This document shows positions 7,977 through 15,657 of a stretch of DNA of 44,147 nucleotides, piece by piece (the first letter of the stretch is position 1; each line of letters starts with the position of its first letter). The notes below the pieces were generated by a model, which worked only from the letters and a program-made list of their open reading frames with translations, ran no database searches and was not told the origin of the DNA. The stretch lies in contig JBQTJJ010000076.1 of assembly GCA_052387235.1 (NCBI GenBank), forward strand, positions 1 through 44,147, read 5' to 3'. This DNA comes from JBQTJJ01 sp052387235. Lineage in GTDB: Bacteria; Actinomycetota; Acidimicrobiia; Acidimicrobiales; GCA-2861595. The position numbers were made by a program, and so were the translations under genes.

Positions 7977-8488
7977 GCCACGCAGAGCCGGGCCTGGGGC
8001 AGGGCCTTGAGGCGGGCCTTGGGGATGGGCTGGCCGCAGCTCTCGCAGGTGCCGTACGTGCCGGCGCCGATCTTGGCGATGGCGTGGTCGATCTCGTCCA
8101 CGGCCAGGCGGGCCTGCGCCGACAGGGCCAGGTCGCGCTCCCGGTCGATGTTGGCCGTCCCCCCCTCGCCCGACTCGTCGTCGAACTGGATGTCGCCCGG
8201 CTCCATCTCCTGGGCCATCTGGTCGGCCTGGGCCTTGAGCACGGCCGCCTGCTCCTCGTAGGTGGCCCGCTCCTCCTGCAGGAGGGCCAGCTGCTCCTGC
8301 AGGAACTTGTCGGTCGGCGCCTTGATCCTGGGCGCGGCCTTCCTGGCCGGCGCCGCCTTGGCGGCGGGCGGGGCCGGCGCCGGCTCCTTGGACGCCCTGG
8401 TGGCCTTCGCCTTGGCCTTCTCGGCCGCGGGGGCCGCCTTCTTGGCGAGGTCCTTGGCGGCGTCGACGGCTCTGGGGGCTCTGGGCAA
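7946..8488 (-). CDS. TraR/DksA family zinc-finger protein with Lys/Ala-rich N-terminal tail
   Basis: 180 residues. Residues 1-58 are a low-complexity Ala/Lys/Pro tail (AAPAAEKAKAKATRASKEP and similar) resembling histone H1 tails. A coiled-coil region follows (about 60-140), then a C4 zinc finger with Cys148, Cys151, Cys169 and Cys172 (CESCGQ and CVAC). DksA/TraR proteins bind RNA polymerase through the secondary channel and modulate initiation. The start is TTG at 8488, supported by a GGAG ribosome-binding site 9 bases upstream. Its 3' end overlaps lspA, placing it first in dksA-lspA-rluD. Confidence 0.9.
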   Translation of the reverse strand: MPRAPRAVDAAKDLAKKAAPAAEKAKAKATRASKEPAPAPPAAKAAPARKAAPRIKAPTDKFLQEQLALLQEERATYEEQAAVLKAQADQMAQEMEPGDIQFDDESGEGGTANIDRERDLALSAQARLAVDEIDHAIAKIGAGTYGTCESCGQPIPKARLKALPQARLCVACKSGGLSRR

Positions 8489-8519
8489 CCGTGTGATCTC
8501 CGGGATCGTGGGGCAGGGG

Positions 8520-8525
8520 ACGGTA
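8520..8525 (-). promoter_or_regulatory. -10 candidate for the dksA-lspA-rluD operon
   Basis: TACCGT on the minus strand (8525 to 8520) matches TANNNT and would give a leader of about 25-30 bases carrying the GGAG site. No convincing -35 is seen. Confidence 0.35.
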
Positions 8526-8545
8526 TCACCCCCTGCGCGGGGTGA
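8526..8545 (-). terminator. perfect 7-bp hairpin after the DUF167 gene
   Basis: TCACCCC (8526-8532), a 6-base loop and GGGGTGA (8539-8545) form a perfect stem 4 bases beyond the DUF167 stop. No T-run follows. It also sits just upstream of the dksA -10 candidate, so an operator role is possible. Confidence 0.4.
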
Positions 8546-8549
8546 GTGG

Positions 8550-8909
8550 CTAGCGAACGCCGCGGCGGGGCCCGGTATTCCCGGTGGGGCCGGCGTCGGA
8601 CCCGCCGGCCAGGGCCGACCCCAGCAGCCGGCGCACGTCGGCGGCGTCCACGCCGGTGACCCGCACCCGCTTGGCCCGGCTCGACGGGCCGCTCACCAGC
8701 TCCACCTGCCCCGCGCCCACCCCGAGGGTGGACGCCACCAGGGCCAGGCAGGCGTCGTTGGCCCGGCCCCGCTCGGGTGGGGCCGCCACCCGCACCTTCA
8801 AGGCGTCGCCGTGGCGGCCCACCACCGCGGTGCGGCCGGCGCCGGGCTGCACGTGGAGGCGCAGCACCACCGAGCCGTCATCGGCCACGTCGAAGGGGTC
8901 GTCGGGCAT
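8550..8909 (-). CDS. DUF167 (YggU) family protein
   Basis: 119 residues from ATG at 8909. The core VVLRLHVQPGAGRTAVVGRHGDALKVRVAAPPERGRANDACLALVA and SGPSSRAKRVRVTG matches the small DUF167/YggU fold, which has no established biochemical activity. The frame stays open to an ATG at 8972, but the extra 21 residues would cross the ileS promoter and are not family-like, so I chose 8909. It is divergent from ileS and probably a single-gene unit. Confidence 0.85.
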   Translation of the reverse strand: MPDDPFDVADDGSVVLRLHVQPGAGRTAVVGRHGDALKVRVAAPPERGRANDACLALVASTLGVGAGQVELVSGPSSRAKRVRVTGVDAADVRRLLGSALAGGSDAGPTGNTGPRRGVR

Positions 8910-8971
8910 CGGGCCAGCTTGGCCCCGCCCCGCCGGGACCGCAATCCGGCGGAGGCCCGGCCGCGCTTCCA

Positions 8972-8977
8972 TAGAGT
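8972..8977 (+). promoter_or_regulatory. -10 element of ileS
   Basis: TAGAGT matches TANNNT and ends 6 bases before the ATG at 8984. Transcription should start at or next to the ATG, so the mRNA is probably leaderless and there is no room for a T-box leader. Confidence 0.5.
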
Positions 8978-8983
8978 GAGGCG

Positions 8984-11900
8984 ATGCGGCCGTACCCGGA
9001 CGTGCCCCGCCAGCCCGACCTGCCCTCCCTCGAGGCGCGGGTCCTGGCGTTCTGGGCCGGCGACGACACCTTCCGGGCTTCGGTGGCGCGACGGGCGGCG
9101 GGCACCAACGACTTCGTCTTCTACGACGGCCCCCCGTTCGCCAACGGCCTCCCCCACTACGGGCACCTCCTCACCGGCTACGTGAAGGACGCCGTCCCCC
9201 GGTACCAGACCATGCGGGGCCGGCGGGTGGAGCGCCGCTTCGGCTGGGACTGCCACGGCCTCCCGGCCGAGATGGAGGCCGAGAAGGAGCTGGGGATCAG
9301 CGGCCACGTGGCCATCAACGCCTACGGCATCGACCGCTTCAACGAGGCGTGCCGGTGCTCGGTGCTGCGCTACACCGAGGAGTGGAAGGCCTACGTCACC
9401 CGCCAGGCCCGGTGGGTCGACTTCGACCACGACTACAAGACGCTCGACCTCACCTACATGGAGAGCGTGCTGTGGGCCTTCAAGCAGCTGTGGGAGAAGG
9501 GCCTGGTCTACGAGGGCTACAAGGTCCTCCCCTACTGCTGGGAGTGCGAGACCCCGCTCTCCAACTTCGAGACCCGTCTCGACGACGCCTACCGGCTGCG
9601 CGAGGACCCGGCCCTCACCGTCCGCTTCCGCCTGGAGACGGGCGAGGACCTGCTGGTGTGGACCACCACGCCGTGGACGCTGCCGTCCAACCTGGCCCTC
9701 GCCGTCGGCGCCGACGTCGAGTACGCCGTGTTCGAGGAGCCCGGCGGCCAGCGCGTCGTCATCGGCGCCGCCACCGCGGCCCGCTACGAGGCCGAGCTGG
9801 AGGGGGCGACGCCCGCCGGCACCGTGCGCGGCCGTGACCTGGCCGGCCGCTCGTACGAGCCCCTCTTCCCCTGGTTCGCCGCCACGCCCGGGGCCTTCCG
9901 CGTGCTCGTCGCCGACTTCGTGAGCACCGAGGACGGCACCGGCACCGTCCACATCGCCCCCGGGTTCGGCGAGGACGACCAGCGCCTGTGCGAGGCCAAC
10001 GGCATCCCGCTGGTGGTGCCGGTGGACATCCACGCCCGGTTCACGGCCGAGGTCCCCGACTACGAGGGCCTGCAGGTGTTCGAGGCCAACCCGAGGATCG
10101 TGGCCGACCTCACCGGGGCCGGGAAGGTGGTGCGCTCCGAGCGCTACGAGCACAGCTACCCCCACTGCTGGCGCACCGACACGCCCCTCGTCTACCGGGC
10201 CGTCAGCTCGTGGTTCGTGGAGGTCACGGCCGTCAAGGAGCGGGCCGTCGCCCTCAACCAGGACATCACCTGGGTGCCCGAGCACATCCGCGACGGCGCC
10301 TTCGGCAAGTGGCTGGAGAACGCCCGGGACTGGTCCATCAGCCGCAACCGCTTCTGGGGCTCGCCCATCCCGGTGTGGAAGAGCGACGACCCCGCCCACC
10401 CCCGCATCGACGTGTACGGCAGCCTCGACGAGCTGGAGCGGGACTTCGGCGTGCGCCCGGCCGACCTCCACCGCCCCGGCATCGACCAGCTCACCCGGCC
10501 CAACCCGGACGACCCCACCGGGCGGTCCACCATGCGCCGGGTCGAGGAGGTGCTGGACTGCTGGTTCGAGTCCGGGTCCATGCCCTACGCCCAGGTGCAC
10601 TACCCGTTCGACAACCGGGAGTGGTTCGAGTCGCACTTCCCGGCCGACTTCATCGTGGAGTACGTGGGCCAGACCCGGGCCTGGTTCTACAACCTGCACG
10701 TGCTCGGCACCGCCCTGTTCGACTCGGCCCCGTTCCGGGCCTGCGTCGTCCACGGCGTCATCCTCGGCGACGACGGCCGCAAGGCCTCCAAGCGCCTGCG
10801 CAACTACGTCGACCCCGAGGAGATGTTCGCCACCTTCGGCGCCGACGCGGTGCGGTGGTTCCTGCTGTCGTCGGCCGTGCTCCGGGGCCAGGACCTCGTC
10901 TTCAGCCGGGCCGGCGTGCAGGACGCGGTGCGCCAGGTGCTGCACCCGGTGTGGAACGTGTGGCACTTCTTCACCCTGTACGCCAACGCCGACGGCCGCA
11001 CCGCCACCTTCCGCACCGACTCCCCCGACCTGCTGGACCGCTACGCCCTGGCCAAGGCCCGCCAGCTGGTGGAGGACGCCACCGCCCGCATGGACGCCTA
11101 CGACATCGCCGGCGCCTGCGCGGCGGTGGGCACCTTCCTCGACGCCCTCACCAACTGGTACGTGCGCCGCTCGCGGGACCGGTTCTGGGCCAGCGACGCC
11201 GACGCCTTCGACACCCTGGCCACCCTGCTCGAGGTGCTGTGCCGGGTGGCGGCGCCGCTGCTCCCCCTGCTCACCGAGGAGATCTACCAGGGCCTCACCG
11301 GCCGGCGCAGCGTGCACCTCGAGGACTGGCCCGCGGCCGGCGAGCTGCCGGCCGACCCGGACCTGGTGGCCGCCATGGACCGGGTGCGCGACGTGGTGTC
11401 GGCGGCCCACTCGGTGCGCAAGGCGCGGGGCCTGCGGTCCCGCCTCCCGCTGGCGTCGGTCACGGTGGCCGCCCCCGACGCCGCCGCCCTCGACCCGTAC
11501 CGCTCGCTGCTGGCCGACGAGCTGAACGTGAAGGAGGTCCACCTCACCACCGAGGTGGAGGCGGTGGGCGAGCTGCGGCTCCAGGTCGTCCCGGCCGTGC
11601 TGGGGCCGCGGGTCGGCCCCGAGGTCCAGAAGATCATCCGGGCCGTGCGGGAGGGCCGCTGGGAGCGCAGGGCCGACGGCTCGGTGGAGGTGGCGGGCCG
11701 GGTCCTGGCCGGCGACGAGTACTCGCTGCGCCTGGTCCCCCGGGACGAGGCCGCGGCCCGGGCCCTGCCCGGCGAGGCCGGCATGGTGTCCCTCGACACC
11801 GTGCTCACCCCCGAGCTGGAGGCCGAGGGCACGGCCCGCGACGTGGCCCGCCTGGTGAACGAGGCCCGCAAGGACGCCGGCCTCCACGTCTCCGACCGCA

Positions 11901-12085
11901 TCCGCCTGGTGCTCGGGGTCCCCGAGGAGGTGGCCCAGGCCGTCGAGGCCCACCGCGAGTTCCTCGTGGCCGCCACCCTGGCCACCGAGCTGATCATCCT
12001 GGTCCTTCCGGCCGGTGATGCCGGCCGGCGCTACGAGCTCGGCGACGGCCGGGCCGTGCACATCGCGGTCATCGCCGTCGGCTGA
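8984..12085 (+). CDS. ileS: isoleucyl-tRNA synthetase, type 2 (eukaryote-like)
   Basis: 1033 residues. The class I signature is PFANGLPHYGH (His58-His61) and the second is GRKASKRLRNY (Lys600-Arg604, the KMSKS loop). HYGH and a KxSKR loop are typical of the IleS2 group, known for low sensitivity to mupirocin. The editing domain lies in the middle (TTTPWTLPSNLA, then GTGTVHIAPGFGEDD), followed by the catalytic second half, an anticodon-binding domain (about 690-840) and a C-terminal extension of the IleS2 type. The enzyme charges tRNA-Ile in the cytoplasm. The gene is monocistronic and divergent from DUF167. Confidence 0.98.
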   Translation: MRPYPDVPRQPDLPSLEARVLAFWAGDDTFRASVARRAAGTNDFVFYDGPPFANGLPHYGHLLTGYVKDAVPRYQTMRGRRVERRFGWDCHGLPAEMEAEKELGISGHVAINAYGIDRFNEACRCSVLRYTEEWKAYVTRQARWVDFDHDYKTLDLTYMESVLWAFKQLWEKGLVYEGYKVLPYCWECETPLSNFETRLDDAYRLREDPALTVRFRLETGEDLLVWTTTPWTLPSNLALAVGADVEYAVFEEPGGQRVVIGAATAARYEAELEGATPAGTVRGRDLAGRSYEPLFPWFAATPGAFRVLVADFVSTEDGTGTVHIAPGFGEDDQRLCEANGIPLVVPVDIHARFTAEVPDYEGLQVFEANPRIVADLTGAGKVVRSERYEHSYPHCWRTDTPLVYRAVSSWFVEVTAVKERAVALNQDITWVPEHIRDGAFGKWLENARDWSISRNRFWGSPIPVWKSDDPAHPRIDVYGSLDELERDFGVRPADLHRPGIDQLTRPNPDDPTGRSTMRRVEEVLDCWFESGSMPYAQVHYPFDNREWFESHFPADFIVEYVGQTRAWFYNLHVLGTALFDSAPFRACVVHGVILGDDGRKASKRLRNYVDPEEMFATFGADAVRWFLLSSAVLRGQDLVFSRAGVQDAVRQVLHPVWNVWHFFTLYANADGRTATFRTDSPDLLDRYALAKARQLVEDATARMDAYDIAGACAAVGTFLDALTNWYVRRSRDRFWASDADAFDTLATLLEVLCRVAAPLLPLLTEEIYQGLTGRRSVHLEDWPAAGELPADPDLVAAMDRVRDVVSAAHSVRKARGLRSRLPLASVTVAAPDAAALDPYRSLLADELNVKEVHLTTEVEAVGELRLQVVPAVLGPRVGPEVQKIIRAVREGRWERRADGSVEVAGRVLAGDEYSLRLVPRDEAAARALPGEAGMVSLDTVLTPELEAEGTARDVARLVNEARKDAGLHVSDRIRLVLGVPEEVAQAVEAHREFLVAATLATELIILVLPAGDAGRRYELGDGRAVHIAVIAVG

Positions 12086-12107
12086 CGCCCCAGGACGCGG
12101 TGCGCCG

Positions 12108-13265
12108 CTACCGCTTCTTGACGGGGGCGGCCTTCTTGACGGCCTTGGCGGCCTTGGCCGGGGCGGCGGCCTTGCGGGCCGGCGCCTTGGCCGGGGCGGG
12201 GGCGGCCTTGGCGGCCGGCGCCTTGGCCGGCGCCCGGCCGGCCTTTGCCGGAGCCGGGGCGGGGGCGGGGGCGGGGGCGGGCACCTTCTTGATGGTGGCC
12301 TTCCCGGCCGCCACCTTCTTGACGGCCACCTTCTTCACCGGCGCCTTCTTCACGGGCGCCTTCTTCACCGCCGCCTTCTTCACCGCCGCCTTCTTGGGGG
12401 CCGGGGCGGCGGGGGCCACGGGCTGGCCGTCGGGACCGATCTCCTCGAACATCTCGTCGATGTAGTCGAGGATCTCCACCCGGTTGCGACCCTGCTCCTC
12501 GCGCTCGGCCACCATGTCGAGCTCGTCGTCGTCGAGGTCGTCGAGCATGCCGACGATCTCGTCGACGCTGAGCTGGTCGTAGTCGGCGATCGGGAAGTCG
12601 TCGTCGTCGGCGGCGGCGGGGAACTCGCCGTCGGCCGCGGCCGGGAAGGGCTCGGCCGGCGCCGCCGGCTCGGGCGCCACGTCGGCGGCGCCGTCCTCCT
12701 CCGCCTCCAGCAGGTCGATGCGCAGGTCGACGCGGCGGATCACGGTGGCGCGGTTCTTGCCCTGCTCCTCACGCTCGCGGACCATGTCGAGCTCGTCGAG
12801 GTCGAGGCCGTCCAGCCGCTCGACGATCTGGCTGGCCCGGAGGCGGTCGTAGCCGGGGATCGGGAAGTCGTCGTCGAGCGGGGCCGCGGCGGCGGCGGGC
12901 CCGCGCGCCGGCGCCGGCCGGGCCGGCTCGGGTCGGGGCCTGGGCGGCGGGGGCGGCGCCGGCTCCACCCGGGTGACCGGCTCCGGGCGGGGCGTGGGCG
13001 GAGCAGGAGGCGGCGGGGGCGGGGTCGTGCTCGGTGCCCACGACCCGGGCGACAGGCCGGAGCCCGTGCTCGGGGCGACGGCACCGGCGCTCTCCTGGCG
13101 CCGCGCCATGCGGGAGAACACCACCAGCACGACGCCGGCGATGACGCTGCAGGCGATCGAGAGATAGATCGGGCCCAGCGAGTTGCTGACGAAGCCGATC
13201 ACCAGACTGACAGCTCCGACCACCACCAGCCCGATTGTCACGAGAAGCAACACAAAGCCACCCAT
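12108..13265 (-). CDS. membrane protein with duplicated acidic domain and histone H1-like tail
   Basis: 385 residues with unusual architecture. Two transmembrane helices (about 3-26 and 32-52) are followed by a long Pro-rich linker (about 65-130), then two copies of a roughly 50-residue acidic domain: DDDFPIPGYDRLRASQIVER...REREEQGKNRATV (about 128-180) and DDDFPIADYDQLSVDEIVGM...REREEQGRNRVEI (about 220-275). The last 100 residues are Ala/Lys/Pro repeats (KKAAVKKA, KKAPVKKA, APAKAP) like eukaryotic linker histone and mycobacterial HupB tails. The repeated domain recurs in actinobacterial proteins, but its function is not known to me. The tail could bind nucleic acid, acidic polymers or the inner membrane face. 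It is a single-gene unit, convergent with ileS. Confidence 0.85.
   Translation of the reverse strand: MGGFVLLLVTIGLVVVGAVSLVIGFVSNSLGPIYLSIACSVIAGVVLVVFSRMARRQESAGAVAPSTGSGLSPGSWAPSTTPPPPPPAPPTPRPEPVTRVEPAPPPPPRPRPEPARPAPARGPAAAAAPLDDDFPIPGYDRLRASQIVERLDGLDLDELDMVREREEQGKNRATVIRRVDLRIDLLEAEEDGAADVAPEPAAPAEPFPAAADGEFPAAADDDDFPIADYDQLSVDEIVGMLDDLDDDELDMVAEREEQGRNRVEILDYIDEMFEEIGPDGQPVAPAAPAPKKAAVKKAAVKKAPVKKAPVKKVAVKKVAAGKATIKKVPAPAPAPAPAPAKAGRAPAKAPAAKAAPAPAKAPARKAAAPAKAAKAVKKAAPVKKR
12252..12281. repeat. hexanucleotide simple repeat (GCGGGG) in the Pro-Ala stretch
   Basis: About five consecutive GCGGGG-type units encode the Ala-Pro run of the histone-like tail. Slippage would change the tail length in steps of two residues and keep the frame. 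Confidence 0.7.
12300..12400. repeat. 15-bp tandem repeats encoding AAVKK/APVKK
   Basis: The stretch repeats a unit like GCCTTCTTCACCGCC at 15-base period, encoding KKAAV, KKAPV and KKVAV pentapeptides. Neighbouring units differ mainly at synonymous or conservative positions, consistent with expansion by duplication. Confidence 0.7.
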
Positions 13266-13289
13266 CCGAGTCGTCGACGGAACCCACGC

Positions 13290-13309
13290 ATCCTAGGAGA
13301 CTGCTCTCC
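13290..13309 (-). promoter_or_regulatory. promoter candidate of the histone-tail membrane protein
   Basis: On the minus strand TAGGAT (13295 to 13290) matches TANNNT and lies 24 bases before the ATG. Directly upstream is a small dyad, GGAGA-GCAG-TCTCC, where a regulator could bind. No -35 or Shine-Dalgarno is seen. The rest of 13266-13420 holds no recognisable gene. Confidence 0.35.
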
Positions 13310-13420
13310 ACCGCGCCGACACCCGCCTGCAACCAACGGACCCGGTCGGCGCATCGGGTCGGAGGCGGGCCCAGACTAGAGCAGCGCTCCCCCCGGGCGC
13401 GCCGCAGCGGCCGAACCGGC

Positions 13421-14077
13421 TCAGGAGTAGGGGTAGCCGCCCTGGCCCGACGGGTCGTAGGTGCCGGCGCCGTGGCCCGGCCCGGACTCGCCGTACTCCA
13501 GCTGGTCCGGATCGGCCTCTCCCGCCGGCTGGGGCGCGGGCTGGGCCGACAGGGCGGTGTCGAGGCCGCGCGCGGCCTCGGCCAGCGCCGCCTTGACCCG
13601 GGCCCGCTGCTCGTCGAGGTACCGCACCAACCGGTCGACGTCCTGCTCCAGCTGGCTGCGGGCCGCCTCCAGGCGGGCCACGTCGGTGCGGACCTGGGCC
13701 TCGGCCTCCTCGGCCTGGCGCCGGCACTCCTCGCCGGCCGCCGCCAGCATGGCGGACGCCTCGCCCTCGGCCTCCTCGACGACCCGCGCCGCCTGCTCCC
13801 TGGCCTCCTTCACGGCCAGGTCGGCGGTGCGCTGGGCCAGCACCAGGGTGCGCCGCAGGGACTCGTCGTCCTCCCGGCTCCCGGTGGCGGCCTGCTCGGC
13901 CCGCACCGCCCGCTCGGTGGCCTGGCGGAGCCGCTCCTGGAGGATCTCGATCCCGGCCGCCACCCGCTCGAGGAACTCGTCGACGTCGTCCTGGTGGTAG
14001 CCCCGGAGCTTCTCCCGGAACTCGACCTGTCGAATCGTCTGCGCGGAGACGTCCACGTCGGTCAAGGGTACCCCCAC
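13421..14077 (-). CDS. divIVA: DivIVA (Wag31-like) polar growth protein
   Basis: 218 residues from GTG at 14077. The N-terminal DivIVA membrane-curvature domain reads PLTDVDVSAQTIRQVEF and GYHQDDVDEFLERV, followed by a long coiled coil (about 40-185, rich in Glu, Arg and Ala heptads) and a Gly/Tyr-rich tail. In actinobacteria this protein marks the pole and directs lateral-wall synthesis. TTG at 14065 is an alternative start with GGGGG upstream; both keep the family domain. It is the last gene of the dcw-linked operon, 25 bases after yggT. Confidence 0.93.
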   Translation of the reverse strand: MGVPLTDVDVSAQTIRQVEFREKLRGYHQDDVDEFLERVAAGIEILQERLRQATERAVRAEQAATGSREDDESLRRTLVLAQRTADLAVKEAREQAARVVEEAEGEASAMLAAAGEECRRQAEEAEAQVRTDVARLEAARSQLEQDVDRLVRYLDEQRARVKAALAEAARGLDTALSAQPAPQPAGEADPDQLEYGESGPGHGAGTYDPSGQGGYPYS

Positions 14078-14102
14078 CCCGTGGGCGGGCCGGGGATGGC
14101 CC

Positions 14103-14360
14103 TCAGCAGCCGATGAGCGGCGCCACCAGCAGCTGGAGCCCGAAGGTGACGATGATCGGCGACAGGTCGAGCCCCATGCCACCGACCCCCACCGGCGGGA
14201 GGAGGCGCCGAATGGGGCCGAGCACGGGCTCGGTGACCGTGTACAGGAACGAGAACACGCCTGCCATCGGCGAGTCGGGGGAGATGGGGAACCAGCTCAG
14301 GATGATCCTCCCGAACATGGCGACCAGGTAGAGCGTGAGGAGCAGGCACTGCGGCTTCAT
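14103..14360 (-). CDS. YggT family membrane protein
   Basis: 85 residues with two hydrophobic helices (about 4-24 and 64-84) around the conserved loop FGRIILSWFPISPDSP and VLGPIRRLLPP. YggT proteins are small integral membrane proteins commonly encoded between sepF and divIVA; their role is not firmly established, although this placement links them to division or osmotic balance. The ATG at 14360 lies 46 bases after sepF with no obvious Shine-Dalgarno. Confidence 0.9.
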   Translation of the reverse strand: MKPQCLLLTLYLVAMFGRIILSWFPISPDSPMAGVFSFLYTVTEPVLGPIRRLLPPVGVGGMGLDLSPIIVTFGLQLLVAPLIGC

Positions 14361-14406
14361 GCGCGCCGGTCCGATCGGGGGCCGGGCGAGCCCGGGGAGC
14401 GGTTGG

Positions 14407-14949
14407 TCACCTGCGGTAGAGGCCGCGTTCCTGGAGCCGGCGCTTCTCCTCGGCCGACACCTCGACGTTGGTCGGGGTCAGCAGGAAGACCTGGTCGGCC
14501 ACCTTGTCCATCGACCCGCCGAGCACGTAGGCGGCGCCGCTGCAGAAGTCGATCATGCGGCGCTGGAGCTCGCGGTCGGCGGCCTGGAGGTTCACGATCA
14601 CCGGCTGGCTGCTCTTGAGGCGGTCGCCGATCTCCTTGGCGTCGGGGAACTGGGACGGGGCGATCACGTGGACCTTGGCGTTCTGGGTCTGGGGAACGGC
14701 CCGGACGACCGATGGGCGGGGCGTGACGTTGGACACCTGCGAGACCCCCTCGGACCCGATGGGCGACTCCCGGGGGAGCGTGCGGATGGAGCTGGTGGGC
14801 GCCGGCTCGTAGGACGGCTCCGGGCTGTAGGACCGGGTGGCGCGGGCGGGGGCGGGCGACACCGGCTCCTCGTACGAGGGCTCGTAGTCGTCGTAATCGT
14901 CGTCGACGAGGCCGAGGTAGACCATCGCCCGCCGGAGCATTGCAGACAT
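14407..14949 (-). CDS. sepF: cell division protein SepF
   Basis: 180 residues. The amphipathic N-terminal membrane helix (MSAMLRRAMVYLGLV) is followed by an acidic Tyr/Asp linker and the C-terminal SepF domain (about 90-170, KVHVIAPSQFPDAKEIGDRLKSSQ and FCSGAAYVLGGSMDKVADQVFLLTP). In actinobacteria lacking FtsA, SepF anchors FtsZ filaments to the membrane. The start codon overlaps the yggS stop by one base (TGATG), and AAGGAGG six bases upstream is among the best ribosome-binding sites in the window, suggesting high expression independent of coupling. Confidence 0.96.
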   Translation of the reverse strand: MSAMLRRAMVYLGLVDDDYDDYEPSYEEPVSPAPARATRSYSPEPSYEPAPTSSIRTLPRESPIGSEGVSQVSNVTPRPSVVRAVPQTQNAKVHVIAPSQFPDAKEIGDRLKSSQPVIVNLQAADRELQRRMIDFCSGAAYVLGGSMDKVADQVFLLTPTNVEVSAEEKRRLQERGLYRR

Positions 14950-15650
14950 CACGAGCCTCCTTGCGCGGAAGGATACTGTCCAAGGCCAAGCGGGTCGGGG
15001 AACGGCTGGGACGGGCGCCCCGGGCGGGCGCCGAACAGGGCGCGACCCACGCGCACCATGGTGGAGCCCTCCTCGAGGGCGATCTCCAGGTCGTCCGACA
15101 TCCCCATCGACAGCTCCTCGAGGTCGAGCTCGCGGGCCAGGGCGGCGAGCCGGCGGAACTGCGGGCGGGGGTCCTCGCCCAGCCCCGCCACCGCCATCAG
15201 CCCCCGCACGTCGAGCCCGAGGTCGCGGAGCCGGCCCACGAGGGCCGGGGCCGACCCCTCGGTGCAGCCGGTGCGGCCGGGCTGCCCGCTGACGTCGACC
15301 TGGACCAGCACGGCCGCGCCCGGGGCGTGGCGGGCGATCTCCTCGCCCGCCTCGACGCGGTCGACCGACTGCCACAGGTGGACGAGGGGCGCCAGGTGGC
15401 GGACCTTGCGGCGCTGGAGGGCGCCGAGGAAGTGCCAGCGGCCGCCGGCGCCGGCGGCGCCGGCCTTGGCCACCAGCTCCCGGGCGTAGTTCTCGCCGAG
15501 GTCGTCGAGCCCGGCGGCCCGGGCCGCCCGCACGACCTCGGGGCCGAAGCCCTTCGTCACCGCCACCAGGGTGACGGGACGGGACCCGGCCGCGGCCGCG
15601 ATGCGCCGGCGCACACCGGCCACCCGCTCGTCGAGGGCCACCGCGCTCAT
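14949..15650 (-). CDS. YggS family pyridoxal phosphate homeostasis protein
   Basis: 233 residues of the alanine racemase N-terminal barrel fold. Motifs are LVAVTKGFG with the PLP-binding Lys33, LGENYARELVAK, WHFLGALQRRKVRHL, LVQVDVSGQPGRTGC, LMAVA and LSMGMSDDLEIALEEGSTMVRVGRALFG. Proteins of this family buffer PLP and have no known catalysis. It stands at its usual actinobacterial place between pgeF and sepF, 7 bases after pgeF, and is translationally linked to sepF. Confidence 0.95.
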   Translation of the reverse strand: MSAVALDERVAGVRRRIAAAAGSRPVTLVAVTKGFGPEVVRAARAAGLDDLGENYARELVAKAGAAGAGGRWHFLGALQRRKVRHLAPLVHLWQSVDRVEAGEEIARHAPGAAVLVQVDVSGQPGRTGCTEGSAPALVGRLRDLGLDVRGLMAVAGLGEDPRPQFRRLAALARELDLEELSMGMSDDLEIALEEGSTMVRVGRALFGARPGRPSQPFPDPLGLGQYPSAQGGS

Positions 15651-15657
15651 GCCGGGG

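Noticed and set aside
4927..8010. Long plus-strand frame across the phosphodiesterase, rrf2 and rluD genes
   Set aside because: It crosses several confident genes on both strands and shows low-complexity composition without motifs.
8910..8983. T-box riboswitch before ileS
   Set aside because: The divergent gap is only 74 bases and the -10 candidate is 6 bases from the ATG, so there is no room for a leader.
12108..13265. Plus-strand glycine-rich frame opposite the histone-tail gene
   Set aside because: It is the antisense of Ala/Pro/Lys repeats and has no start context; the minus-strand frame has clear membrane helices and a duplicated domain.
14382..14395. Hairpin CCGGG-CGAG-CCCGG between sepF and yggT as a terminator
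   Set aside because: A 5-bp stem without a T-run in such GC-rich DNA is expected by chance, and the genes are probably cotranscribed.
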